DNA of 64,000 bases, from NCBI RefSeq assembly GCF_900176505.1, contig NZ_FWYB01000001.1, positions 766,933 through 830,932 of the forward strand. Direction: 5' to 3'. Within the stretch, counting starts at the first letter, position 1. Each line of letters begins with the position of its first letter. A model generated the notes under the pieces. It was not told the DNA's origin and ran no database searches. It was given only the letters and a program-made list of their open reading frames with translations. Shown here one piece after another: positions 54,953-63,400 of the stretch. A program made the translations under genes and the position numbers. The DNA comes from Pedobacter nyackensis (lineage in GTDB: Bacteria > Bacteroidota > Bacteroidia > Sphingobacteriales > Sphingobacteriaceae).

Positions 54953-55627
54953 ATGGGAGATCAAATCGTAGATTACGAAGGTATAACGATTCCTACGTAT
55001 ATCATCAACCTGAAAGAAAGAACCGAAAGGTTAAGCCATATATTAGAGCAGTTTAAAGACAAGCCTGAATTTGAGGTTCATATTATTGAAGCCTACAAAC
55101 ATGAAATCGGCGCTGTTGGACTATGGGAAAGTGTGGTTAAAGTAGTAAAACTCGCTAAGGAAAACGGTGATGATGTGATCATTATTTGTAAGGATGACCA
55201 CGAATTTACAGCGCATTATTCTAAAGCTTACTTAATCCAAAATATCATAGAAGCAAATGAACAAGGGGTTGCTATTTTATCGGGTGGAATTAGAAGTTTT
55301 GGACACGCGGTACCGTTAACTGCCAACCGAATGTGGGTAAATCCTTTTGAGTCAACACAATTCATTGTATTGTTTAAAAAGATTTTCGACAAAATACTTA
55401 AATACAAATTCAAGGACAATGATGTTGCGGATGTAGTTTTAGCCGAAATGACTAGTCATAAAATGACATTATTCCCTTTTATATCGCTGCAACGAGATTT
55501 TGGATATTCAGACATTACCAGCATACATGATGAAGAGCCGGGACATGTACAGAATATGTTAAAAAAAACCATCAGTCGTTTGGAAACTATCCAAAACGTT
55601 TATTTAAAATACAGATCCGAGGTTTGA
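54953..55627 (+). CDS. GT25-like glycosyltransferase, second of tandem pair
   Basis: About 224 residues from ATG at 54953 (a TTG at 54944 overlaps the prior gene and is less likely). It has IPTYIINLKERTERLSHI, GAVGLWESVVKV and IICKDDHEFTAHY, the same plan as the previous gene, with divergence throughout. Two such enzymes side by side could act in turn or on different residues. No signal peptide. It lies 48 bp before the transporter gene. Confidence 0.75.
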   Translation: MGDQIVDYEGITIPTYIINLKERTERLSHILEQFKDKPEFEVHIIEAYKHEIGAVGLWESVVKVVKLAKENGDDVIIICKDDHEFTAHYSKAYLIQNIIEANEQGVAILSGGIRSFGHAVPLTANRMWVNPFESTQFIVLFKKIFDKILKYKFKDNDVADVVLAEMTSHKMTLFPFISLQRDFGYSDITSIHDEEPGHVQNMLKKTISRLETIQNVYLKYRSEV

Positions 55628-55675
55628 TCGGGAGAACATCAATATCATTTTAATTCACGATTAATTATAGATTAC

Positions 55676-57871
55676 TTGAAAAAATTCCCCCATTTTAAAC
55701 AACCTGATCAGATGGACTGCGGTCCAACGTGTTTGCGGATGATCGCTAAACATTATGGAAGAAATTATACCCTTCAGCGGTTACGTGAAATTTCCGGCAT
55801 TAACAGGCAGGGAGTGTCTATGCTGGGAATTAGCGAGGCGGCAGAGAAGATTGGTTTTCGTACTACGGGTGTAAGGTTTGGTATAGATCAATTACAGGAA
55901 ATAGATTTGCCCTGCATTATACATTGGAAGCAAAACCACTTTGTGGTATTATATAAAATCTCCGGATCTGCTAAAAAACTTTACCACATTTCCGACCCGG
56001 CAAAGGGCGTAATCCAATACAATGAAACTGAGTTTTTAAGGAACTGGTTAAGTACCCAGAATAACGGGCGTTCTGAGGGCATCACCCTTATGATTTCTCC
56101 CAGTCCTGATTTCTACAGACAAGGTGGAGACCCGGAAAAAGGACTAAGCCTGACCTACATGCTGGGTTACCTTTTTAAATACAAGCAGTTGATCATCCAA
56201 TTATTTGTAGGTCTTGGAGTTGGTAGTTTATTGCAGCTGATCCTGCCATTCCTGACGCAGTCTGTTGTCGATATAGGGATCAATACCCGTAACCTCAATT
56301 TCGTTTATATTGTACTGATCGCCCAAACCATGCTTTTTTTAGGAAGGATGAGTGTTGATTTCATCCGCTCCTGGATTCTTTTGCATATGACCACAAGAAT
56401 AAATATTTCTATTCTCACCGATTTTCTGATTAAGTTGATGAAACTTCCAATGAGCTTCTTTGAAACCAAGATGACCGGGGATATCATGCAAAGAATGAGT
56501 GACCAAGGCAGGATACAAAGTTTTTTAACAGGTTCCTCCCTTAGTACTATCTTTTCGCTTTTCAACCTGGTCATATTTTCATTCGTACTGGCTTATTACA
56601 ACCTCAACATTTTTATCATTTTCCTGGCCAGTAGTGTGATTTATAGCTTATGGGTAGTTTTTTTTTTAAAGAAGAGACGGGAGCTTGACTTTAAGCGTTT
56701 TGACATCTCCTCAGAAAATCAAAGTAATATTGTACAATTGATCGGTGGCATGCAGGAAATTAAGCTCAATAATTGCGAACAGCAGAAGCGATGGGAGTGG
56801 GAACGGATTCAGGCCGGGCTGTTCAAATTCAGCATGAAAAGCCTTGCATTGGGGCAATATCAACAATTTGGCACCTTCTTCATTAATGAAGGGAAAAATA
56901 TTCTGATTACATTTATGGTAGCAAAGTCTGTAATTGACGGGCAACTGACTCTTGGGGCAATGATGGCCATCCAGTACATTGTGGGACAACTGAACAGCCC
57001 TATAGAACAACTACTAGGTTTCCTGCAATCCTTTCAGGATGCGAAAATTAGCTTAGAAAGGTTAAACGAGATCCATGAACTGGAAGACGAAGAGCCAGTA
57101 GAAAAAAACTTTCTAAATGAACTGCCTTTGAATAAAAGTATTAATCTGCAGCATATTTCATTTACTTACCCTGGCGCTGGAAATGAACCCGTTTTACAGG
57201 ATATTACCCTACAAATTCCGGAAGGTAAAACTACAGCTATAGTAGGCATGAGCGGAAGTGGAAAAACCACTATCCTGAAGCTGTTACTCAGGTTTTATGA
57301 ACCTCAAAAAGGAGAGATTAAAGTGGGCAATACCCATATGCAACAGATCGGGTACCGCTACTGGCGTGGGAAATGTGGCATCGTGATGCAGGACGGGTTT
57401 ATCTTTTCTGACACCATTGCACGCAATATCGCTGTAGGTGACGAATACCCGGATATGACCAAATTGCTTCATGCCATTAAAGTGGCTAATATCAGCGAGT
57501 TTATAGAAGAATTACCATTGGGCCTAAATACTAAAATTGGAGCTGCCGGAAACGGAATCAGCCAGGGGCAGCGTCAACGGATGCTGATCGCAAGGGCAGT
57601 TTATAAAAATCCGGAGTACATCTTTTTTGATGAAGCCACCAATTCCCTGGATGCTAACAATGAAAAGGTCATTATGGAAAACCTGGAAACCTTCTTTAAA
57701 GGCCGAACAGTGGTTGTGGTTGCCCACCGCCTGAGTACGGTAAAGAACGCAGATAATATTATTGTATTGGATAAAGGGGTAATCATAGAACAGGGCACTC
57801 ACCATGAACTGGTAAACAGCAACGGTGAATACTATCAACTGGTAAAAAATCAACTGGAACTGGGGGTATAA
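55676..57871 (+). CDS. peptidase-containing ABC transporter (C39 PCAT)
   Basis: A 731-residue protein with a TTG start, chosen because KKFPHFKQPDQMDCGPTC is the conserved beginning of this family. The C39 peptidase (1-130) has the catalytic C15 and a His near 88 (KQNHFVVL). The membrane part (about 160-440) is followed by an ATPase with Walker A GMSGSGKTT (about 523), signature SQGQRQRM (about 629) and Walker B FFDEAT (about 650). It cuts GG leaders and exports the mature peptide. The partner HlyD gene starts 1 bp after its stop. Confidence 0.93.
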   Translation: MKKFPHFKQPDQMDCGPTCLRMIAKHYGRNYTLQRLREISGINRQGVSMLGISEAAEKIGFRTTGVRFGIDQLQEIDLPCIIHWKQNHFVVLYKISGSAKKLYHISDPAKGVIQYNETEFLRNWLSTQNNGRSEGITLMISPSPDFYRQGGDPEKGLSLTYMLGYLFKYKQLIIQLFVGLGVGSLLQLILPFLTQSVVDIGINTRNLNFVYIVLIAQTMLFLGRMSVDFIRSWILLHMTTRINISILTDFLIKLMKLPMSFFETKMTGDIMQRMSDQGRIQSFLTGSSLSTIFSLFNLVIFSFVLAYYNLNIFIIFLASSVIYSLWVVFFLKKRRELDFKRFDISSENQSNIVQLIGGMQEIKLNNCEQQKRWEWERIQAGLFKFSMKSLALGQYQQFGTFFINEGKNILITFMVAKSVIDGQLTLGAMMAIQYIVGQLNSPIEQLLGFLQSFQDAKISLERLNEIHELEDEEPVEKNFLNELPLNKSINLQHISFTYPGAGNEPVLQDITLQIPEGKTTAIVGMSGSGKTTILKLLLRFYEPQKGEIKVGNTHMQQIGYRYWRGKCGIVMQDGFIFSDTIARNIAVGDEYPDMTKLLHAIKVANISEFIEELPLGLNTKIGAAGNGISQGQRQRMLIARAVYKNPEYIFFDEATNSLDANNEKVIMENLETFFKGRTVVVVAHRLSTVKNADNIIVLDKGVIIEQGTHHELVNSNGEYYQLVKNQLELGV

Positions 57872-57872
57872 G

Positions 57873-59180
57873 ATGGAAACTGAAGACGCGAAAATGGTAG
57901 ATACGAGGCTAAATGGCCTGGAAGTAAATAGCGAAGAGGTTCAGGAAATTATTACCGCTGTCCCATCATGGATATTGCGAAGGGGGATTACTCTGATTTT
58001 TGGGATCCTGCTTGCAATAATGGGAGTTTCTGCCTTTATACAATATCCCGATGTTGTAAAAACTACATTGAAAGTAAATTCCCTAAATGCCCCAAAAGGG
58101 GTGCTTGTCAGGCAGACCGGTAAAATCATCGCATTGCTGGCCAAAGAAGGTGAAACGATAAAACAAAACCAGTCTCTGGCTTTTATGGAGAGTACCGCAA
58201 ACCATAGTGATGTCCTAAAACTTCATGAAATGCTTGTGCAGATAAGCCAGGAACTGAATAGTTCAGGTGTTGTCCAAACATCGCTGCTTAAAGAGCTGAA
58301 TCTTGGTGAGCTGCAGGGTGCCTGGCAGAATTTTTATCAGCAATACCTTCAGTTTAATTCCGCACAAAAGGACGGATATTACCTGAGCAAGAAGAGATAT
58401 CTGGAACAGGATCTAAAAGAGATCGGCAAATTAAAAGACCAGATTATCTCACAGCGGAAGATCCAGGAAATGGAATATGCGAATGTGGCGCATGAGTTCG
58501 AGTCGTACAAAAAGCTTTATCAGAAGGGGATTGTTTCCACCAGTGAATACAAACAGCAGGAGAATAAGTATCTGTCTGGCCAGTATCCCTTGCAACAGAC
58601 CTCAACCTCTTTACTGAATAATAATGTAAGTTATGCATCCAAAAAGAAAGAGATACTGGATCTGGAGCATACTATACAGGATGAAAGGGCCAAGTTTGTA
58701 CAGTCCTTGAGTAATATGATTACCGAAACAGATGCATGGATCAATCAGTACATTATGCGTGCTCCAGTGGGTGGCAAAGTGAGCTATGCAGGCATTGTTC
58801 AGGAAAATCAGACTGTAAATGGCAATCAGGAATTGTTTATCATCAACCCGGCAAATACAGATTTTTTCGGAGAAATCCATATCCCTCAATACAATATGGG
58901 TAAGGTGAAAACCGGGCAGCGTACACTGGTAAAAATGCGAAGTTTCCCCTTCGAGCAATATGGGTTGATTAGAGGCCGGGTAAACTACATTTCGGACGTG
59001 GCTTTTAAAGACAGTGTGTTTATTGCGAAAATCAGTTTCGAGTGGTACGAGAATAAGGATGCTAAACACAAAATTTCATTAAAAAATGGCATGCAGGCAG
59101 ATGCGGAGATCATTACCGAAGAGAGCTCCCTGCTACAAAGGTTTCTGCGAAATATTATCAAAATGTTAAATAGTAATTAA
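57873..59180 (+). CDS. HlyD-family membrane-fusion protein
   Basis: A 435-residue protein with one membrane helix near the N-terminus (WILRRGITLIFGILLAIMG), a biotinyl-lipoyl hybrid motif (GKIIALLAKEGETIKQNQ), a long coiled coil (about 180-270) and a second half-motif (APVGGKVSYAG). It joins the ABC transporter to an outer-membrane channel for one-step export. It starts 1 bp after the transporter stop, so the two are made together. No TolC-type gene is in the window, so a general one is probably used. Confidence 0.92.
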   Translation: METEDAKMVDTRLNGLEVNSEEVQEIITAVPSWILRRGITLIFGILLAIMGVSAFIQYPDVVKTTLKVNSLNAPKGVLVRQTGKIIALLAKEGETIKQNQSLAFMESTANHSDVLKLHEMLVQISQELNSSGVVQTSLLKELNLGELQGAWQNFYQQYLQFNSAQKDGYYLSKKRYLEQDLKEIGKLKDQIISQRKIQEMEYANVAHEFESYKKLYQKGIVSTSEYKQQENKYLSGQYPLQQTSTSLLNNNVSYASKKKEILDLEHTIQDERAKFVQSLSNMITETDAWINQYIMRAPVGGKVSYAGIVQENQTVNGNQELFIINPANTDFFGEIHIPQYNMGKVKTGQRTLVKMRSFPFEQYGLIRGRVNYISDVAFKDSVFIAKISFEWYENKDAKHKISLKNGMQADAEIITEESSLLQRFLRNIIKMLNSN

Positions 59181-59289
59181 TAGAGTTTTAGCAAACACAT
59201 GGTATGTAAGTCCTGATAAAAAGTATTCTTTTAGATAGAAAAGTTCCCTGGAAAACATTACATAAGATTGTGTTAATCACAAGTAAATA

Positions 59290-59392
59290 GAAAGAATGTC
59301 CCAATAACAAACATGATGTTATAAAAACATGTCGCTGAAGTCGACTTGCGTGAAAGAACGACAAAATTGCTAATTACAAAATTTAATCAATT
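59290..59392 (+). promoter_or_regulatory. diverged structured leader upstream of precursor C
   Basis: This keeps the ATAACA-loop-TGTTAT hairpin (59304-59322) and the box ATTACAAAATTTAATCAA. In place of the third hairpin is a related but changed stretch (CATGTCGC...GCGTG) that can still pair in part. The first hairpin is missing. Conservation of two elements in a distant copy supports them as the functional parts. Confidence 0.6.
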
Positions 59393-59635
59393 ATGAGAAA
59401 ATTACAATTAAACAGTATTAGATCTAGGGGTGAAGTATTAAGTAGAGCGCAACTAAAAAAAATCTTGGGTGGTAGTGGTAGTGGTGATGGTAGTGGTAGT
59501 GAAAGCTGTGTTGGCACATTTTTTTTAATAACAGCAGAAGGATGTGGATACACAACATGTACTAATGCTGAAAATATGACAGATTGTCTTTGCAAGGATG
59601 TAATTCAAACTCCTCACCCATGTGGATACGCATAA
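59393..59635 (+). CDS. GG-leader peptide precursor C (six-Cys core)
   Basis: An 80-residue precursor with a leader that differs in sequence (MRKLQLNSIRSRGEVL) but keeps SRAQLKKILGG. The linker is Gly/Ser-rich (SGSGDGSGSES). The core has six cysteines once more (SCVGTF, then GCGYTTC, then TDCLC, then HPCGYA). It follows the transporter operon, away from the other two precursors. Its core shares no sequence with theirs beyond the number of cysteines. Confidence 0.78.
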   Translation: MRKLQLNSIRSRGEVLSRAQLKKILGGSGSGDGSGSESCVGTFFLITAEGCGYTTCTNAENMTDCLCKDVIQTPHPCGYA

Positions 59636-59666
59636 TTAATTTCAACTAAAATCTCTAGGTTTTAGG

Positions 59667-59698
59667 GAACAAGTGCATTTGTACTTGTTCTTTTTTTT
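59667..59698 (+). terminator. intrinsic terminator after precursor C
   Basis: GAACAAGT pairs with ACTTGTTC around an 8-base loop and is followed directly by eight T residues. This is a classical intrinsic terminator and it ends the precursor C transcript. Confidence 0.82.
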
Positions 59699-59732
59699 GT
59701 TCATATTTAAATCACACTAAATAGTTTATTAT

Positions 59733-60257
59733 ATGAAAAGATTTGCTTTAATTTTATTAATGATTCCTATATGTCTGAGTGTTTTTTCTCAAAGCGATAA
59801 CTTGATGCCTATAAGAAAATCTAGGCTTGTCAATATTAATAATACCAATTATGTAAGAATTGTTGACGGTATAATTATAAGCGATTCAGTTATTATCAAG
59901 GGCTTCAAATCCGTCAAACATGTAAGAAATCTGGATGATATAAAAAAAATGGGAATTGACAGTAAAATTAAGCCAATAATGATCATAGAATTTGAAACAC
60001 TGGATATTGAAGACAAAATTGATAGTATATTATACTCTAGATCTGACTTTATAAAGAACTATAAATACGCCTTAGATATCCAGTTGCCCATTTCCGTTAA
60101 TAATGAATTGTTATCAAATGAAAGGAAGAGGTTTGAATTATCTCAAATAAGTTTCAATCAAATTGAAGGAATTGAGTATTTAGACAAAAAGGATCCAAGA
60201 GTAAATGTAGCTCTGACACCATTTGGAATGATTAATTTAAAAGTTAATAAAAGATAA
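59733..60257 (+). CDS. exported protein of unknown function at cluster end
   Basis: A 174-residue protein with a signal peptide (to about VFS|QS). The mature part is mixed strand and helix, with DIEDKIDSILYSRSDF and a closing strand LTPFGMINLKVN. It has no cysteine beyond the signal and is thus unlike the disulfide enzymes. It may be a self-protection protein for the peptides, a surface receptor piece or unrelated. It follows precursor C by about 100 bp on the same strand. Confidence 0.55.
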   Translation: MKRFALILLMIPICLSVFSQSDNLMPIRKSRLVNINNTNYVRIVDGIIISDSVIIKGFKSVKHVRNLDDIKKMGIDSKIKPIMIIEFETLDIEDKIDSILYSRSDFIKNYKYALDIQLPISVNNELLSNERKRFELSQISFNQIEGIEYLDKKDPRVNVALTPFGMINLKVNKR

Positions 60258-60805
60258 AAGCATTCGTTCTTGGAGCATTATTTGGACTTTATATATGTGA
60301 TTCATACAGATCCTTTCAATATATCTAAGATTTTCTAGATGTGCTATTGGTTCAAGATCTATTACCAAGATAAAAGCGGTCATTAACATCAAAAAATCTA
60401 CATCTAAAGCCTACGCCGATTGCTTTAAGTTATTGAACGGTGACGAATGGACAAAAGAAAGACAGGGTCGACTTGATAAATTGGTAACCAATACAAAAGA
60501 CTTAATTAGTAAGCATAGTTTTTTAGAATAGTAAGGCCAGTTTATCTTTTATTCTAACCTTGGTTGAAATCCAATCGCTATTCAGGTACACGTGCCGCAA
60601 GCTGCGCTATTTGATCTTTAAAGTCCATATGTTTTGGTTTAAATGGTTTATTTATTGTGATCTTTTTTGAATGGTAGTTGATGATTTGATTTGTGGGGTA
60701 TTGTAGCGCGGCAATTCCATATGCCCAATGCAGACACAGGCATTGCAGTTAAAAGGTGTATAAACGAGGGGCTGCAACGCAGCATTAATCGGGAAAGGTT
60801 TTTGC
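60258..60805. other. gap with one relic frame
   Basis: An open plus-strand frame from about 60301 to 60531, without a good start, reads STSKAYADCFKLLNGDEWTK and ends TNTKDLISKHSFLE. It looks coding in style but is unrecognised, so it is likely the tail of a lost gene. The rest up to the repeat at 60806 contains nothing visible. Confidence 0.35.
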
Positions 60806-60903
60806 ATGATTGAGAAGCGTCTTGGTTATCTGGTTATATCTAAGCTCAAAATATTATTCGGGATAAGCAAGAGTTAACCTAAAATGGTGGGGATGATTTC
60901 AAA
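60806..60903. repeat. dispersed intergenic repeat, copy 3
   Basis: It begins CATGATTGAGAAGCG, contains TATTCGGGATAAGCAAGA and ends GATGATTTCAAAT. It matches 11818-11915 and, in two parts, the gap at 31196-31360. It runs straight into the 148-bp repeat that follows, whereas at 31 kb the two elements are 430 bp apart. Confidence 0.55.
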
Positions 60904-61047
60904 TAATCTCCTGTCAAGATCTTTTGAAATTATAACTTTCGGAATTTTATATCTGTTTTTCATAGTTATTTGGTGGAATCCACCAAATTTGTAATAAGGT
61001 ATCGCTTCTATTCCAAAGTTTATTATGTTTGTTGCTGAGCAATTCTT
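60900..61047. repeat. 148-bp dispersed repeat, copy 2
   Basis: It is nearly identical to 31788-31935, including the perfect ATTTGGTGG-AAT-CCACCAAAT inverted repeat (60968-60988). The sharp end after GCTGAGCAATTCTT in both copies marks a defined unit. It lies 133 bp before the alpha/beta hydrolase gene. Confidence 0.6.
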
Positions 61048-61179
61048 GTGATGGAATGGACATCACTGTCCATTTGGTTTACTATGCACTATTGTTGTCA
61101 ATTATTGTGTATTCCTAATTGCCATTTTCTCTGTAGTTTTATACCGCTTACATTAGGTTAAACATTAGTACTTTTGTAA

Positions 61180-62259
61180 ATGATTTTTCGAGTACAATAC
61201 CTTATACTCTTAGTCGCATTGATCTTGCAGTTGGAAGCAGTAAATGGGCAAGCCAAAAAAGAACCTCTGACAATTCAGGTCTATAGTAGTGCGAAGAAAG
61301 AATTTTTGGCTTTCGAGCGGAGCCATGGTGGCTCTGTACAAACTAGGAATGTTAGTATGCACTATCTAAGTTGGGGGAATCCTGGCAACCCTTGTCTAAT
61401 TTGGGCCCATGGAAGCATGAATAGCGGCTACGAATTTCTGGATATAGCTGATAGCCTTGTCAAGGCTGGTTATTATGTCATCGCCATTGATTATTATGGA
61501 CACGGTCAAACCCCTATCCCTGATCATGAGGTTTCTATTTACCATGTAGCTGACGATATCAAATTTTTAATGGATAAACTTTCAATTGAAAAAGCTTTCG
61601 TTGGTGGTTTCTCAAGGGGAGGGTGTGTTGCCACAGCATTTTACGATTCCTACCCAAAAAATGTATTGGGTCTGATACTTGAAGATGGTGGTTCGGTTGC
61701 TGCCAATACATATTATCAGAAGCTAGATTCGGAGAAACTAGAACAGATATCAAAGAAATTCGATTTAAAACAAGCTATTCCTTGGGATAGAACTTTTCCC
61801 ACACAATTTGAAGCGTTTAACTCGTTGTATGATTCGAACGAAATTGGTAACCAATTTCCGATTTTTGCATTATTAAAAGAGAACAAAACTGGAGGTTGGG
61901 GAGTTATTTATTCAGAGATGATGAACCTCTTTAATCTGGAAAATAGACATCAATTTTCTGATTTAATCTTACGTCCATCAAGAGTACCGCTTTTTGCCAG
62001 GTCAATGGTGATAATGGAGCCCCAGATCATTTTTAGGAATCTTTGCATACCGGTTTTGATTCTTGATCCTGTTAGTGATAATGATTCAATGCCTTTCGAA
62101 AAAGAAAATGAAGCATTGAAAAAGGCCCATCCGAACTTTATAACCTATATAGTTTATCCTAATACAGAACACAATATCCATTATGCACATCCTGCCAGGT
62201 TTACTAAGGACCTACTAGGATTTTTAGATGAATCATATAAAAAAGAACGCACATATTAA
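61180..62259 (+). CDS. exported alpha/beta hydrolase
   Basis: A 359-residue protein with a signal peptide (to about VNG|QA). The fold motifs are in order: the HGS oxyanion-hole turn (IWAHGSMNSG), the DYYGHG strand, the nucleophile elbow VGGFSRGG with S144, an Asp candidate in LILDPVSDND, and the late His in PNTEHNIHY. It should hydrolyse an ester or lactone outside the cytoplasm. It stands alone, 133 bp downstream of a dispersed repeat. Confidence 0.85.
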   Translation: MIFRVQYLILLVALILQLEAVNGQAKKEPLTIQVYSSAKKEFLAFERSHGGSVQTRNVSMHYLSWGNPGNPCLIWAHGSMNSGYEFLDIADSLVKAGYYVIAIDYYGHGQTPIPDHEVSIYHVADDIKFLMDKLSIEKAFVGGFSRGGCVATAFYDSYPKNVLGLILEDGGSVAANTYYQKLDSEKLEQISKKFDLKQAIPWDRTFPTQFEAFNSLYDSNEIGNQFPIFALLKENKTGGWGVIYSEMMNLFNLENRHQFSDLILRPSRVPLFARSMVIMEPQIIFRNLCIPVLILDPVSDNDSMPFEKENEALKKAHPNFITYIVYPNTEHNIHYAHPARFTKDLLGFLDESYKKERTY

Positions 62260-62568
62260 TATTCAAGCCAAAATGATAGCTGAACCAACTCCAATTCATT
62301 CTCTTGGATTGCTGGCAGACCAATAGAAAAACCATATATTATTCATTACTTTCATCAACTTTTATCCATAGACTCTTAAAATAGAAGAAGGTAGCGCCAT
62401 GCTTTATGGTAATGACAATAGAATTGTTATTTCTATGTATTATGCGTTGGTGAGTAAAGTGAATAAAATAACTCCAAATTAACGGGCCACCCGTATCACG
62501 AATGCGAGTGGCCTATCCAAGCGATACATTTGGCTTAGAATCACCAATATATACATGAATTACTTTTG
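62260..62568. repeat. gap holding the 77-bp hairpin repeat, copy 2
   Basis: Bases 62484-62560 match 31495-31571, with the outer stem GGCCAC/GTGGCC preserved and an inner stem that keeps pairing despite a base change. The first 220 bp of the gap contain only traces of open frames that are not protein-like. Confidence 0.5.
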
Positions 62569-63081
62569 CTAAAAATTGATGGAAGTATGTTTGCTATTTA
62601 CATCAGTATAAATCATCTTGTGGATGTTATAGTTTACGCTTTCGTGAAAAATTGTTTTGTATAACTCGGGTAAAAATTTGAAGCCAACCGACTCGTAACA
62701 CCTAATTGCCACATGATTCTTTTCCCATGTAAAAAGCTCCACGCGATCCGTATTATAGAGTCGCTTAGACTCTTTCAATAGCAATTTAATAAAATATCTT
62801 CCCAATCCCTGGTTTCGGAGTGATGGCTCTCCAACAAGAATCCTGGCAAGTTTTGGATAGCCGCTTTCTTGAGGAATGATCTCTCCAAATGCAAAAGGCA
62901 CTCCATCAATTGTATAACCCATATAGAGATGACGATCAGGATGCTCCGTTTGGTAATCTGCTATTTTTTGTTCTGTGAGGGGGAAAGTAAAGTCTGTCCC
63001 AGAGAATTGAAGTAAAAGCGCTGCATCAGTCACCCAAGATTCTAATAATTTAAAGTCTGAATTATTGTATGCTTTAATCAT
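62569..63081 (-). CDS. GNAT-family acetyltransferase
   Basis: A 170-residue protein with the GNAT core: YMGYTIDGVPFAFGEII, then LARILVGEPSLRNQGLGRYF with the acetyl-CoA pyrophosphate loop (RNQGLG), then WEKNHVAIRCYESVGFKF, the typical closing segment. It transfers an acetyl group to an unknown amine. It lies by itself on the minus strand. The substrate cannot be told. Confidence 0.88.
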   Translation of the reverse strand: MIKAYNNSDFKLLESWVTDAALLLQFSGTDFTFPLTEQKIADYQTEHPDRHLYMGYTIDGVPFAFGEIIPQESGYPKLARILVGEPSLRNQGLGRYFIKLLLKESKRLYNTDRVELFTWEKNHVAIRCYESVGFKFLPELYKTIFHESVNYNIHKMIYTDVNSKHTSINF

Positions 63082-63217
63082 ATTGTTAATGTTCTACTAA
63101 ACCTAAAGTTATTGCACCACATTTCCAAACGCAATAGCCATTGCTTTCGATAAACAACGAAATTTATCATCGGGCACCGGGAACTATTTACCTACGCAGT
63201 TCAGGCATTGAGCCGCC
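63082..63217. other. intergenic, nothing recognised
   Basis: The short stretch upstream of the GNAT gene presumably holds its promoter. No open frame of protein-like content is seen here. Confidence 0.3.
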
Positions 63218-63377
63218 TGCATTTTGGAAGGAATGTTATAGAAAAGGCTGAACTCGCTTGTAAAAAATTCAGGAGAACAGCCACAAGACCATTTTCCCCG
63301 AGTAGAGAAATTGGTTGAAATAGGCTCTGGAGCCAAAAGAGATATAGGAGATATTCACTTATCAGACCTTATATCAG
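63218..63377 (+). pseudogene. DinD (DNA-damage-inducible) relic, frameshifted
   Basis: The first part reads HFGRNVIEKAELACK. After one extra base in an A-run, the next frame reads NSGEQPQDHFPRVEKLVEI, then GSGAKRDIGDIHLSDL. This is the conserved front part of DinD (VI.KA..AC.NSGQ..DHF...EIGSGAKRDI.D.HL.R). The rest is missing. It stops just before the converging TlpA gene. Confidence 0.75.
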
Positions 63378-63400
63378 GAATGGGCAATTACGGAAAAGAA

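Noticed and set aside
59463..59515. Short GGTAGT-type repeats within precursor C that looked like a microsatellite.
   Set aside because: They code the Gly/Ser linker after the GG site, similar in role to the acidic linkers of the other precursors. Slippage is possible but not shown.
50438..59635. Lanthipeptide interpretation of the GG-leader precursors.
   Set aside because: No LanB, LanC, LanM or related synthetase is present. The cores have six cysteines with enzymes that form disulfides, so thioether rings are less likely.
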